From Narthecium ossifragum (Eukaryota > Streptophyta > Magnoliopsida > Dioscoreales > Nartheciaceae), in contig OY986963.1 of assembly GCA_963920575.1 (NCBI GenBank), forward strand, positions 3,758,896-3,822,895: a DNA stretch of 64,000 bases, read 5' to 3'. A program made the translations under genes and the position numbers. Shown in pieces: positions 11,366 through 22,394 of this stretch. The notes beneath the pieces were generated by a model. The model had not been told where the DNA came from, did no database searches, and worked only from the letters and a program-made list of their open reading frames with translations. Position 1 is the stretch's first letter; each line of letters opens with the position of its first letter.

Positions 11366-13664
11366 TGTGAGGACCCGTCCCTCCCCTCCTGTGGCTCGCT
11401 GTGGACCGCAAGGGCAATTTGGTAAATTGCACCTTGTCGGCTAGTTCCACACTCGCGCTTGTACACACACTGACCTTGTTTGTGGTAATGTTTGCTTAGG
11501 ATGGTTAGTGGGACCCGGGATCGAAAGATCCGGACTTAGGCTTGAATTCTCGCCTAAGTTTAGCTTTCAGCACACAAAGGATCGATCCTCTCTAGCTAAG
11601 AGATCGATCCTCTTGTGCCAGAAAGTCAAGTGAGATCGTCATGAGGTGATCGATCCTTCCTTGGGTAAGGATCGATCCTTCATAGGTCGGTTCGTTTGCC
11701 TATAAAGCAGACGAACTTTCTTCCTTCAAATCCTTTTGGAAACCCGGCGATTTGAGCTCGGATCTTGGGATTTTCGAAGGCGTTGAGGACGATCCAAGGC
11801 CTAGCTGCTTGGATCTAAGCTGCGTTTGCTCCGGTAGGGATCCTACCGACATCTCTCTTCGGGGTTTTGAGTTTTCCGGTTTGATCTGTGGTTTAATGCT
11901 TAGATCTTGTGATTAGCATGTTGGTTTCTTGTGTTTTAACCGGTTTTGGACTCGTGGGATCCTGATCTATCAGATCCCAGAGTTTCGTGGTTTTTGGTTG
12001 TCTCTTCCGGCGGTATTCTTCGCCGGAAGGACGCCGCGGAACCCATCATGATCGATCTTCCCTTGAGGAAGGATCGATCTTCTGGGTTGGTCATGCTCCG
12101 CCCGATGAAGGATCGATCACGAGCTTGGTGAGGATCGATCCTGGTTCTTGGGGAGCATGGCTGTCCTTCGTCGCGAAGAGGATCGATCCTCCTGTGAGGA
12201 AGGATCGATCACTCGTGGTGCGATCTGAAGGGTGCTCTCTGTCGCGAAAATGATCGATCCTCCTGAGAGGAAGGATCGATCCTTTTGTCTCGACAGTGAG
12301 GCTTTACTCTATGTTGCTGAGAGGATCGATCCTACCCTAGGGGATGATCGATCCTTTGGTAGAAGAGAGGGTTTTGACTAGTTTTGCCCAAGGGGCTTTG
12401 TATGTTGGTTTTCTTTATTGTTTTATACCTTGTACATAACATTAAGCATGTTAGCCCTATATAGGCGCAGTGGTGAACCGGGGGAGTGATGACTCCCGGG
12501 ATGTTTAGAATAAACGGGCGGGTGGCCCTACTGCTTTCCCTAGCCTCTCACGCCGGCGTTCGCCGAGGGCCACATTACTTGTTGCACATTGTGAACTGTT
12601 GTTTGCGGGGTTGTTTCCCGGTGCAGGTGTTGTGTGGACTGCTGGCGGTTGGTAGTGGTACCACTGCAGCAGTCCTTAGACCTTATTTATCTGTTCACCA
12701 CCCCGAGCCGGCAGGGTGCCGTGCCCAGACCTTGTATTTATATCATCACATCCTGCTGCATGCTTACATGTATCTTTTCTGCGCATGTTCATAGCATGCA
12801 TTGTGTTGTGCATTAGTTGCATCTGTTAGGGCGTTGCCGATCCGGGGCTTCCGGGTAGCCCGGATCTATCTCTTAGGACCGTGCGGGTAGCTTGGTCCAG
12901 GACTCGATTTGTAGTATTCAGTCTTTTCGATGATAGGGTTAGTTGGATATGAATACTGTTGTGCTTGATGTTTAGAGGTCGTGTCGGCCTTGAGCCAAGT
13001 CGTGGTGTAGCCGGTACCCAATCCTTCTAGAACTCTTGGGTGGCAGGTGTGACTACCCAGCGGTGCTACCCGCCGACAGTGCCCAGGATCCTGTCGTGAG
13101 TTGGCAGTGCCGTTTCCTGTCTTACTGAGTGTGACCCAGTGTGTGACCAGTTCGCTGGAAGACCACGACTGGGGCTCTCAGGGGTATCCGGTGGGGTTAT
13201 GGGACCCCTGTGATACACCTAGGCTTTGCTTGGGGACGACACTGTTGTGTTCCCTTCCTTTGTGAGTGTCGTAGTGTAGTGTCCCTGCTGAGCTTAGTGC
13301 TCACACCTACCCGGCTGCGTTTTGCAGGTGCTGGAGCTAGCTCTTCTTCGGTTGCCCCTACCGGGCAGGTGTTCGGTGATGTGGCGGCGTCTGGCGAAGC
13401 TTGAGGAGCTGTGATCTGTCCGTGTACACCTTGGTTAGATAGTCTCCTACGGGAGCGATTTTGTATAACATTCCATGTTTGAGGATTTGTACTATATTCC
13501 AGCTTTGTGTGTTGAGCTTTATAATTGTTGTTTATTACAGGATGATTATGCTTATTAGGGTAACCACTACGATTAGAGGGAAACCTCGCCAAATTTCCGC
13601 AGTAGGTTAAGTTCCGGTTCGCGTCGCCCGGCCCGGTTGGGCCTACGCGGGTCGGGGCGCGACA
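11366..13664 (+). mobile_element. Solo LTR, plus strand, nested in the minus-strand relative
   Basis: It is 2299 bases, from TGTGAGGACCCGTCCC (11366) to GGTCGGGGCGCGACA (13664). GCTTC flanks it at 11361-11365 and 13665-13669 as a clean target duplication. It is homologous, in opposite orientation, to the LTR it sits in, but clearly diverged in places. No internal domain is present. It has a long leader-like stretch with 14 or so GATCGATC palindromes between 11575 and 12365. No protein-coding frame in it is credible. Confidence 0.88.
11575..12365 (+). repeat. Array of GATCGATC hairpin pairs in the plus-strand solo LTR
   Basis: About fourteen GATCGATC-core palindromes are arranged mostly in pairs at 11579/11601, 11650/11668, 12052/12070, 12112/12131, 12181/12201, 12251/12272 and 12323/12345. 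The spacers often continue the inverted repeat (CTCCT..AGGA). The pairs are at positions homologous to those of the minus-strand LTR copy, so the arrangement predates both insertions. Confidence 0.75.
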
Positions 13665-14245
13665 GCTTCGATCCACGAAGCCTAGCTAAGGATCTTCCTC
13701 GCGCCGTCACGGTTCCAACGAGCCTTCAAGCTCCAAGAACGGTGGCCGGAGGAGGGAGAACGGAGGAGGAGAAGGAGCGGTCTGAACAGGGGAAGAAACA
13801 GAGTTCTCGCGGGGGAAGAGGAAGAAGAGAGGAAGAAAAGAAGAGGGGAAAGGGCAGTTAAGGCCGGGGGAAAGCCGGCGAAGGCGGGGAAAAGCTGGGG
13901 GAGGGGAGGGAAAGTCTTCCCCCCCCTGACAGGGGAAGCGACGGCCACCGCGGTGGCCGTCCTTCGAAAGCCACCGACAGAGACTTCCAGGCACATGCAG
14001 GATCGATCCTCCACGACCAAAGGATCGATCCTCCCTGCCCAGAAGTGCAAACTTGGGCTGGAAAACGGGCCCAAGCCCAGAACTCCCAAACTAGGTCCCA
14101 CCTAACCTTTCTAACAAACACAACCATCAAGCAAGGCCTGTGTGTGCACACCCAATGTGAAAACGACCGCCAAGGCGCAATTTTCCAAATTGCCCATGGG
14201 GTCAACAACAAGCAGAGGGATGGAGGGACGGGTCCTCACAGCCCA

Positions 14246-14290
14246 GCCCCGGATCCGAGGCCCGGATCCGAGGCCCGGATCCGAGGCCCC
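14246..14290. repeat. 13-bp direct repeat, three copies
   Basis: The unit CCGGATCCGAGGC repeats three times without spacer immediately beside the target duplication of the minus-strand solo LTR. Confidence 0.8.
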
Positions 14291-14631
14291 CTCGCCTCTA
14301 CAACGCTTCCTCCGACCATCTCCAGGCATGATCCGGCCGCTTGAGCCAGCCCCGGATCCGATCGAGGTGCTTCAGCCGATCGGATATCGAGACGATGGCT
14401 TGGGAGGCGAGCCAGGGGTGGAGATAGAGGAAGAGAATTGAGAAAAGCCGGGTAAAAATAGGAAAATAGGGAAAAAAAAATGGTAGAAAAATAGGAAAAA
14501 AGTGGTAGAAAAACAGGGAAAATATGGAAAAAGATAAATAAATTTATAGAAGAAAAGTGGATGTGACCGAAGAGACGATTGATGGAGAATTTCAGCCAAT
14601 TAAGTTGTAATTTGAAGAGTTAAAAACGATC

Positions 14632-16572
14632 AAAATGCATTTAAAAAGATAAAAAATAAAGTTAAGAAGATGAAAATAGATTTAACATGATAAAATAGAG
14701 TTAAAAAGATAAAAATGTATGAAGGATGAAAATGAATTTAGAAAGATGAAAATGAATTTTAAAATGATGAAAATATATTTAAAATGATGAAAATAGAGAT
14801 AAGAAGATGAAAATGATTTCAGAAAGATGAAAATGATTTTTGAAAGATGAAAATGATTTTTGAAAGATGAAAATGATTTCAGAAAGATGAAAATGATTTT
14901 GAGAAAGATGAAAATGAATTCAGAAAGATGAAAATGAATTATAAAATGATAAAAATAGATTTAAAATGATGAAAATAGAGATAAGAACATGAAAATGTAT
15001 GAAAGATGAAAATGATTTCAGAAAGATGAAAATGAATTCAGAAAGATGAAAATGAATTTTGAAAGATGAAAATGAATTCAGAAAGATGAAAATGAATTTT
15101 AAAATGATAAAAATAGATTTATAGTGATGAAAATAGAGTTAAGAAGATGAAAATGTATGAAAGATGAAAATGAATTCAGAAAGATGAAAATGATTTCAGA
15201 AAGATGAAAATGAATTTTAAAATGATAAAAAATAGATTTAAAATGATGAAAATAGAGATAAGAAGATGAAAATGTATGAAGATGAAAATGATTTCAGAAA
15301 GATGAAAATGAATTCAGAGAGATGAAAATGAATTTTAAAATGATGAAAATAGATTTAAAATGATGAAAATAGAGATAAGAAGATGAAAATGTATGAAAGA
15401 TGAAAATGAATTCAGAAAGATGAAAATGAATTTAGAAAGATGAAAATGAATTCAGAAAGATGAAAATGATTTTTGAAACATGAAAATGCATTTAAAAAGA
15501 TGAAAATGAATTCAGAAAGATGAAAATGCATTTAGAAAGATGAAAATGAATTTTGAAAGATGAAAATTAATTCAGAAAGATAAAAATGAATTGTCAAAGA
15601 TAAAAATGAGTTTAGAAAGATGAAAATGAACTAAGAAAGATGAAAATGAATTCTGAAAGATGAAAATGAATTGTAAAAGATGAAAATGAATTGTAAAAGT
15701 TGAAAATGATTTTAGAAAGATGAAAATGAATTCATAAAGATGGAAATAGACAAGAGAGATGAAAGTAGACCAGAGAGATGAAACTGAATGAGAAAGATGA
15801 AAATGATATGAAAGATAAGACTATACCAGAGAGACGAAAGTAGAGATGAAAATTGACCAGATAGATGAAAGTAGATCATAGAGATGAAAGTAGAGATGGA
15901 AATAGACCAGAGAGATAAAAGTAGACCAGAGAGATGAAATAGATGAGAGAGATGAAAGTAGAGATTGAAGTAGACCAGAGAGATGAAAATAGACCAGAGA
16001 GATGAAAGTAGAGATGGAAATAGACCAGAGAGGTGAAAATAAATTCAGAAAGATGAAAATAAATTTTGAAAGATGAAAATAAATTCAAAAAGATGAAAAT
16101 GAATTGTCAAAGATAAAAATGAGTTTAGAAAGATGAAAATGAATTGTCAAAGATGAAAATGAATTTAGAAAGATGAAAATGATTTTAGAAAGATGAAAAT
16201 GTATTTAAAAAGATGAAAATGAATTTAGAAAGATGAAAATGAATTTAAAAATATGAAAATGAATTTAAAAATATGAAAATGAGTTTAGAAAGATGAAAAT
16301 ACATTAAAAAGATGAAAATGGTGTTAAAAAGATAAAAATAAAGTTTAAAAGACAAAAATGAAGTTGAAAAGATGAATATGCTGAAAAGATAAAAACGCAT
16401 TTAAAAAGATGAAAATGATTTTAAAAACGATGAAAATACATTGATAAGATTAAAACAATAATTTAGAAAGATGAAAATGAATTTAGAAAGATGAAAATGA
16501 ATTTAAAATGATGAAAATGCAGGAAAGATGAAAATGAATTTACAAAGATAAAAATGAATTTAAAAAGATAAA
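14632..16572. repeat. AT-rich minisatellite, about 20-bp period, about 95 copies
   Basis: The unit is close to AGAAAGATGAAAATGAATTC, with many point variants (GATTTC, GAATTT, GCATTT). In the first half, a variant block containing AAAATAGATTTA and AAAATAGAGATAAGAAG recurs near 14945, 15096, 15216 and 15336, which makes a higher-order pattern. Around 15770-16030 the unit drifts to GAGAGATGAAAGTAGACCA. No protein or RNA gene is supported inside. Confidence 0.9.
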
Positions 16573-17487
16573 ACTGGCCCAATCTGGCTGTAATCTGGTC
16601 AAGTCTGGATTGTTGGATTTGAGCATGATCAGATTGAGCTGTGATTGAGCCTGATGGGCGGGGTCTGATGGGATCTGGATCAGATCAGACTAAGAGTGCT
16701 TGGTCGGGCTGAACCGGATCAAGCCAGTTGGTCCGGTTGAACCAGTCCAGGCTGAAGGGGCATGCTCGTCGGGGAAGGAGGCAGCGAGCAGGGGAGGGGA
16801 AAGCCGGCGCGACGACGGCCGGATCTAGCCGAGAAACGGCGACGGAAGGGTCGCGAGGCGATGGGGATTCCGGATCGGGGGTTGGATGGCGATTTGGAGG
16901 TCGAAGACGGTGGCGTTGGGAGCTTGTGGCGCCGGATCTGAGAGGAGGAGCTCGGGTTGGGGGTTCCGACGAGGAGGGCGATCGGACGGCGTCGGGCTTC
17001 GTCGGGCGTCGTCGGGGAAGGCAGAGACGACCAATGGTTGCTGGTTCCGGAGGAGATGGAGGGACAAGTAACGGCGGTCGAGCTCGGGTTGCTGCAATGG
17101 ACGACGCCGGCGTTGGATCTCATCGGAAGTACGCCGGGGAAGGAGAGGCGGGGTCACGGTGCTCGGATCCGAGGTCGGAACGGTTGCCGCAGGGGAGATC
17201 GCCGGGGAAGGGGGTGGTTGCCAGGGAAGGGTCGGCGGCGGAGATGGTGAGGGATGTCTCGCTGGAGGAGAGAGGAGAGAGAAGAGAGAGAAGAGAGAGA
17301 AGAGAGAGAGGAGAGAGGAGAGAGAAAATGTTGGAATAAAAAAATAAAAATAAAATAGGGGTATTATTGTCATTTTGAGGTGTCTTGGGGTTATTCATCT
17401 GAAAACAATGAAGGTGGGGTTTTTAGCAAGATGTATGGGGCTCTGGACAAGGAGGGGGTTAGATGTGGGGCTATGGCCTAATACCCC

Positions 17488-18365
17488 TTTTTTTTGTTGT
17501 TGAATTGAGCCTAAACGGATGGGTTAACAATATCCTACTACATACTAGGAATTTTCTACTAAATTCTGATGGCCAACACCATCTCTTGCCCCGCGAGCAA
17601 GGTCATTTGCAAGGGTGTTTGACTCTCGCATGACATACATGAAAATCAGTCCCCCAAGAAATGCAGCCATGCTCCATACCTTCCTCAAAAGAACTTCCAG
17701 CTCCGGCAACCACACTTCTCTCCATTGATAAAACTCACCACGTTCCGTGAATCCGACTCCACAATCACTCTCCTACTACATCGCACCCTCGCTTCCTCCA
17801 GTGCTCGAACAACTGCCCTCTGTTCAACCTCATTAATACTAACAGCCCTCACTTTCTTCATGATGATCCAACTCGGTGACGGACCACCCTCCAAATATGC
17901 CACACCAATGCCTGCATACATATCCTCAAACTGCCATGCACCACCAATTTGTAATACCACGCCACCATCATGTGGTTGACAACAAGTAGGCGGACGATGA
18001 TGGTCACAATTCCAGCCCTTGTTGCGCCAAAACTCCTCCACCTGCTTGCGAGTCCTCCAAGCCAAGCTTTCCAATGAACAACTACCTCTCCTCCACACCT
18101 TCTCATTGCGTTCTTTCCGCAAAAGCCATAATCGATTTCCCATTAGGGACTTGATCCACCTACAAGATACACAGACTCGACAGGGGGATAAGTCATGTTC
18201 TCTGCACCAAAAGGAATTAGCAGAGGGAACCCTAACAATTCTAGCTAGCCGATCAACGACATGACTCTCCATACGTGAGACATGTGTGATGAAGAAATCC
18301 CTCACATGTGCAGCATACCAGCGGATGCGCTGTAACTGGTTCCTCAAGTGGGAGGGCCACCGCAA
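17488..18365 (-). pseudogene. LINE remnant: 3' end of ORF2 with RNase H domain
   Basis: The minus-strand frame 18365-17685 begins mid-protein and contains the RNase H (RVT_3-type) region, with the acidic motifs NEVEQRAVVRALEEA and VIVESDSRNVV. The first catalytic Asp position reads GGAWQ instead of the usual DGA. After ..GCRSWKF a frameshift occurs. The domain then continues to NTLANDLARGA, the usual last part of the fold (about 17575-17610). An A-rich tail (minus strand CAACAAAAAAAA) at about 17489-17504 marks the element's 3' end. It is a dead 5'-truncated copy. Confidence 0.8.
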
Positions 18366-18410
18366 TTAACACACACGTTGAATGCCAAAAACAAGAGAGA
18401 GGGCAGGCAA

Positions 18411-18463
18411 AGTCTCTCTCTCTCTCCCCCCTCCCCCCCCCCCCCCCCCCCCACACACACACT
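18411..18463. repeat. Compound microsatellite (CT)n-(C)20-(AC)n
   Basis: A (CT) run is followed by an uninterrupted run of 20 C (18433-18452) and then (AC)n. Run length in the assembly may be unreliable. Confidence 0.9.
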
Positions 18464-19987
18464 TTTTAGCATGAGAGAAACGTACACCAAATCCAACCGT
18501 GACACAACGGTACTAAACCTCACCTTCCACATGAACACACCAGTCTCTCCCTCCTCATCAGTCATCACTGGACTCCACCTTTTTCGCCTTTAATTTGCTC
18601 GACTTCAATGTCACACCACTCGATATCCTCATATCCAAGTGTGGCCCAATTGTATATCATTTACACATAGATAGTTACGCATCACCGGCCGGCCAAGTAC
18701 GTACTCCATTATTGTTATTAACTAAGCTCACATATTGATGCTAAAATTACTGAAATGGGTACAAAACCCCACTCTTTTGAAGTAGAAAAGTAACTACACC
18801 TTCAAAAAATTAAGAAGACATGAAAGGTCAATGCAAAGTACTATATATTGTTCAGAGATAGCAGATAATGTGGGGAAGATAGATAGATAGATAGCTAGAT
18901 AGACAGATTAATTGATAGGTTGGTTGAGAACCATGCATGCATGCATGCAAATCCTTAACTTTTTTACTGTCATATGAATCAAGTGATGAGAGAGCTATAG
19001 CAACCTCCTCTTGCAACACCATTAATGGTGCTTCACATTAAAGTAAAAGGTTGATATCTACATGACGATGGATTTGGAAACCTTCGTGTTTGTGTATCTC
19101 GTGGTCATTTACAAGTCACATACAAGAGACAAGGGTCTAAAGTTTAGTCGTGAGGACTGAGGAGGTGGACCACCACCTATGCATGCAAGAGAGCTTGCAA
19201 TTAAGGTAAAGGTACGTGGTCACACTCTTCTCTGCAATAAATGGGTTGCGTCTAGCTTCATCTCAGCTGATCACCAAAACCCTAGATTTCAATGCATTGT
19301 TCTCACTCATGTTGTGCGGATTATATAGGTGGCACGAGTGCTCATTGTAGTAAACCTATATCGCTAGCTTGCACCAAACAAAAGGAAGCTTCCCAACGCA
19401 CATCATGATATATATGCAAGATCTCCTATATGACGAAGGAGATGGAGACAATTATATAGAGTCAATAACAAATATATTCCTAAAAAAAATTAAGCTGGTA
19501 TTTAATTACACGATGTTCTCTAATTAATTTGTATTTATGATTTAAAAGTTCTCAATTATGAAGGGAATTTTAGTTTTTTTTTTTGGCTATTGTGGTTACT
19601 TTTAAATGGCATGCACCATGTGTAACGATTATCGATCGGTAAGTAACCCCAGGGGGCATTTCTACGAATTTATTTCCAATGATCAGAGGAATATTTTTGT
19701 AAATAAGAAGACAATTATGTAAATATGAAGTTTTTAGGGTTAGATATTTAATTGACCCCACAATGTATATAAAAGTACTTATCTTCTCAATAGTTGGGGT
19801 TGGTTATTTCTTGGAAAAGAGGTGATCAGTTTGGCAGTATATCATATTAATTACTAGAAAGCTTTGTCTTGATTAGGGTCATCAAGTTAAATTATATGAA
19901 TCTATATATACAAACTGAGCTATATATTATCAAAGATCATATACAATTGATTTCTTGTAGCTGTGACCCTGGACAGCAGTTGCTTTG

Positions 19988-19989
<2 letters not shown>

Positions 19990-20047
<58 letters not shown>
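19990..20047. repeat. (AT)n microsatellite, about 29 units
   Basis: An uninterrupted AT dinucleotide array. A second one of about 20 units lies at 20171-20211. Confidence 0.95.
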
Positions 20048-20048
<1 letters not shown>

Positions 20049-20167
20049 TGTTCGTTGCCTGCCAACTTGACTTGAGTGCAATATTAATATGTTATCAGGA
20101 TCACATATGTAATGCTACGTACCGGAGAATTAATACTATTAATGAGTCTAGTAGTTGTAAAGAAAGG

Positions 20168-20170
<3 letters not shown>

Positions 20171-20211
<41 letters not shown>
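20171..20211. repeat. (AT)n microsatellite, about 20 units
   Basis: An uninterrupted AT array 120 bases downstream of the first. Confidence 0.95.
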
Positions 20212-20212
<1 letters not shown>

Positions 20213-20902
20213 TTGCATCAAGAACACTTCCAAAGTTACAAAAATCTTTTCATTTGGTGATTTGTTTAAGGGAATAAGGTGCAGTTGATCATGACTAATA
20301 AAAATGAAGGTGGTGAACCCCATGTGGGGGCTAAATTCTTTAAGTCCAATTCAATGGTAGACGACGTATTTCGTTAGGTGGCGATCCCCGGAAAAAATAA
20401 ATCTCCGATTGATCATGCCAGTTAAGGACGATTACTAAAAGTTAGGAATAGGTTGATTAGCTAGCTAGAAGCCTCTTGCAATTTAACTAGATATATGACA
20501 AGGTTGGCACCCTCTTCTCATGTTTCATGCTGTCATTACTGTAGCTAGAAGCAGCAGAGGAGCAGTGAAGAGTCTACCTTTCTAGATCAGCTATGGCAAC
20601 TAACTTATCGGATAGCTAGTATTATTAGCACTATTGGCTTTATATAATTACATCGATTATGTGTTTTTAGTGAACGTGATTCATGTATTTATCTATTATA
20701 TAAGATCTGATGCATCCTATCATACGGCCGAAGATGTCCAATCCAATTAAGTTATGTCCGGGTATATTAAACGATCGAGATGAAGCCACGTGGAATGGAG
20801 TACTGAAGGATTAATTAGCACATGGTTAGGAAAGAGAGAGAAAGAGGTATATGGGACTAGTGGTTATCTGTGCTCGGTGACACATGGACCCACCTAGTTT
20901 CA

Positions 20903-21714
20903 TATATAGGACAATTAATGTGATTGATGTTTTTATTCCATATATATATATACTAGTACTCACCTATGCCCCTAGCACAGTTTTTAGTTATTATTAATAT
21001 AAAATTTTAACAAACTCCATGTAGTTTGTTTGGTTAGACGGCTGTGTTGACCCGTAGGTGGTCCAGGGTTCGAAGGTTGGTCATAGCTTTTTGTTCACTG
21101 CCACCATAAAATATTATAAGTCTAACTTAGGCTATACAAAATAAATATAAGTCTTTGCATATTGCATAAGATAATATTAATAGAACTTAGGTTGATATGA
21201 ATTAATGTAAGTTTATATAAAGCAAACTTAGAGAATATATATAAAGAAACTTAGGGGATATGAATTAATGTAGGTTAACCGTTATTGCTCCTTATAAGGT
21301 TGATATATATATATCAACCTTATAAGAAGCAAAAACGGTTACAACCGCTTACCTCCTATTAGTTTATTTACATGTATATTTTTCTAAGTTAACTTTGTAT
21401 ATTTTTATCATCTTCCCTAGGTTAGTTTTAAATATACATCCTTATATAATCATAAGTCAGGAGATTAGTTTTAAATATACATACTTATCTACCTTATAAA
21501 ATCCTATGACAATTATCCCTTATGACTCATAATCTGAGTCATAAACTTATACACACATGTCATACACGTGGCATAAAATTGTAATTAAATTTAAAAAAAA
21601 AAAGAAAGGATAGTGGGTTGATATGTAAGTTATTATAGAGATAGTGGGGGCGGGTAGTTAACCGTGTCAGGTGGCACGGGTTCATCACCTAGTATATTAT
21701 ATAGGACAATTAAT
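20903..21714. mobile_element. Inserted element flanked by a 17-bp direct repeat
   Basis: TATATAGGACAATTAAT occurs at 20903-20919 and again at 21698-21714. The 778 bases between look like one insertion. The left part contains CTAGTACTCACCTATG and GCACAGTTTTTAG. The right end contains a small hairpin (ACCGTG..CACGGGT) followed by TTCATCACCTAGT. Parts of the left half recur inverted at about 54990-55135. The long direct repeat suggests target-primed retroposition; the 3' hairpin plus CTAG end is Helitron-like. No coding frame is present. Confidence 0.55.
21277..21340. repeat. Long palindrome inside the inserted element
   Basis: Bases 21291-21326 form a perfect 36-base palindrome (half-site CTTATAAGGTTGATATAT). 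The flanks AACCGTTATTGCTC and AAGCAAAAACGGTT extend it with few mismatches to about 64 bases. It could extrude as a cruciform or fold as an RNA hairpin. Confidence 0.9.
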
Positions 21715-22394
21715 AAGCTGTTTAGATCTCTTGCAATGCAGGTTACATGCACTCAAGTGGTGCTATTCTTTTAGATGACTGTATTATTATTAATTAAAGC
21801 ATCAAATAAGAGAGGTAAGCTACCTCAACCCCTTAATTAATTCAATCACAAATTCATGGTTGATAAAGGTTTAATTGCAATTGTGTGGCCAAAATTGCAC
21901 ACCAATCATATTTATATATATTCTTCATATGCATTTTTTCATAATAATTAAAATCAATTCTCTCGTTCATCGATTTAAATTTTAAGAATAATTAATTACT
22001 GATCATTTAACATGATATCTCATGAATTCAAACACTTATCCCCTTAGAATCAAAGGCCGCCGGCCAAAGGGGGCACATGGAACCTAATCATGTAAACTTT
22101 AGTTTATTAGCTGAGATGCAAATGAGGGTGGAGGAGAGCACCTCCAAAGCAAAGGGCCAGAGGGAGTAGAAGGTGCTGTAAAAGATGATGTCAAAGCTAA
22201 ATGGGGCATTTAAAGCAGCCATAATTAGTAATAGCGCAACTGCACACTTTTTTTTTGCATGGGCCCTCTTTGGCTTCTTATTCAGCTCTCTTCCATTGTT
22301 CACACATTGTGGCCATTGATATAGACCCCTCCTCTCAATGCTAACTTATGCAACCACTCCACATTCCTCTCTCCTCTAGCTAGCTACTTCCATC
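21715..22394. other. Upstream region of the ERF gene
   Basis: AT-rich sequence without an ORF. A weak TATA-like TTGATATAGA lies at about 22315, roughly 75 bases before the start codon. A CT-rich leader precedes the ATG. Confidence 0.4.

Larger units (their letters stand above)
9761..14240 (-). mobile_element. Solo LTR, minus strand, interrupted by a nested solo LTR
   Basis: On the plus strand it begins TGTCGCGCCTCGACC at 9761 and ends GGTCCTCACA at 14240. On the minus strand it therefore runs from TGTGAGGACCCGTCCC to the GACA end usual for large Gypsy (Tekay/Del-like) LTRs. The five bases GCCCA flank both ends (9756-9760 and 14241-14245), a target duplication showing one insertion. Without the nested insert (11366-13664) and its 5-base duplication (13665-13669) it is about 2.18 kb. 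No primer site, gag or pol adjoins it, so the element recombined to a solo LTR. It holds a local duplication of about 65 bp (10560-10710) absent from the nested copy. Confidence 0.85.
8920..17487. mobile_element. Candidate large terminal-inverted-repeat element (MULE-like) hosting the nested LTRs
   Basis: The two ends mirror each other: an AT-rich outer part with AAAACCCCA- and TGCCCCTA/TACCCCTA-type words, then a GC-rich inner part. The clearest match is left 9355-9403 (reverse complement) against right 16930-16975; both contain GAGGAGGAGCTCGGGTTGGG. Long, AT-to-GC-graded terminal inverted repeats are typical of plant Mutator-like elements. I found no transposase and could not place exact termini or a 9-base target duplication. 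An alternative is two opposite-facing copies of an unrelated repeat. Confidence 0.4.
18464..20902. other. AT-rich intergenic region upstream of the ERF gene
   Basis: No gene is seen. It holds a GATA-like run (18880-18905), a GCATGC run (18932-18950) and two long (AT)n arrays listed separately. Confidence 0.6.

Noticed and set aside
13197..13676. 159-codon minus-strand ORF
   Set aside because: It lies in the 3' part of the plus-strand solo LTR and its target duplication; no protein family is seen.
14632..16572. CRISPR-like regular repeat array
   Set aside because: Units are head-to-tail without unique spacers, and the context is a plant nuclear genome; it is a minisatellite.
16728..17373. 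Overlapping long ORFs on both strands
   Set aside because: GC-rich, Gly/Arg- or Ser/Pro-rich frames in the terminal repeat of the candidate TIR element; composition explains them.
19869..20323. ORFs with IYIYIY runs
   Set aside because: They are translations of the (AT)n microsatellites.
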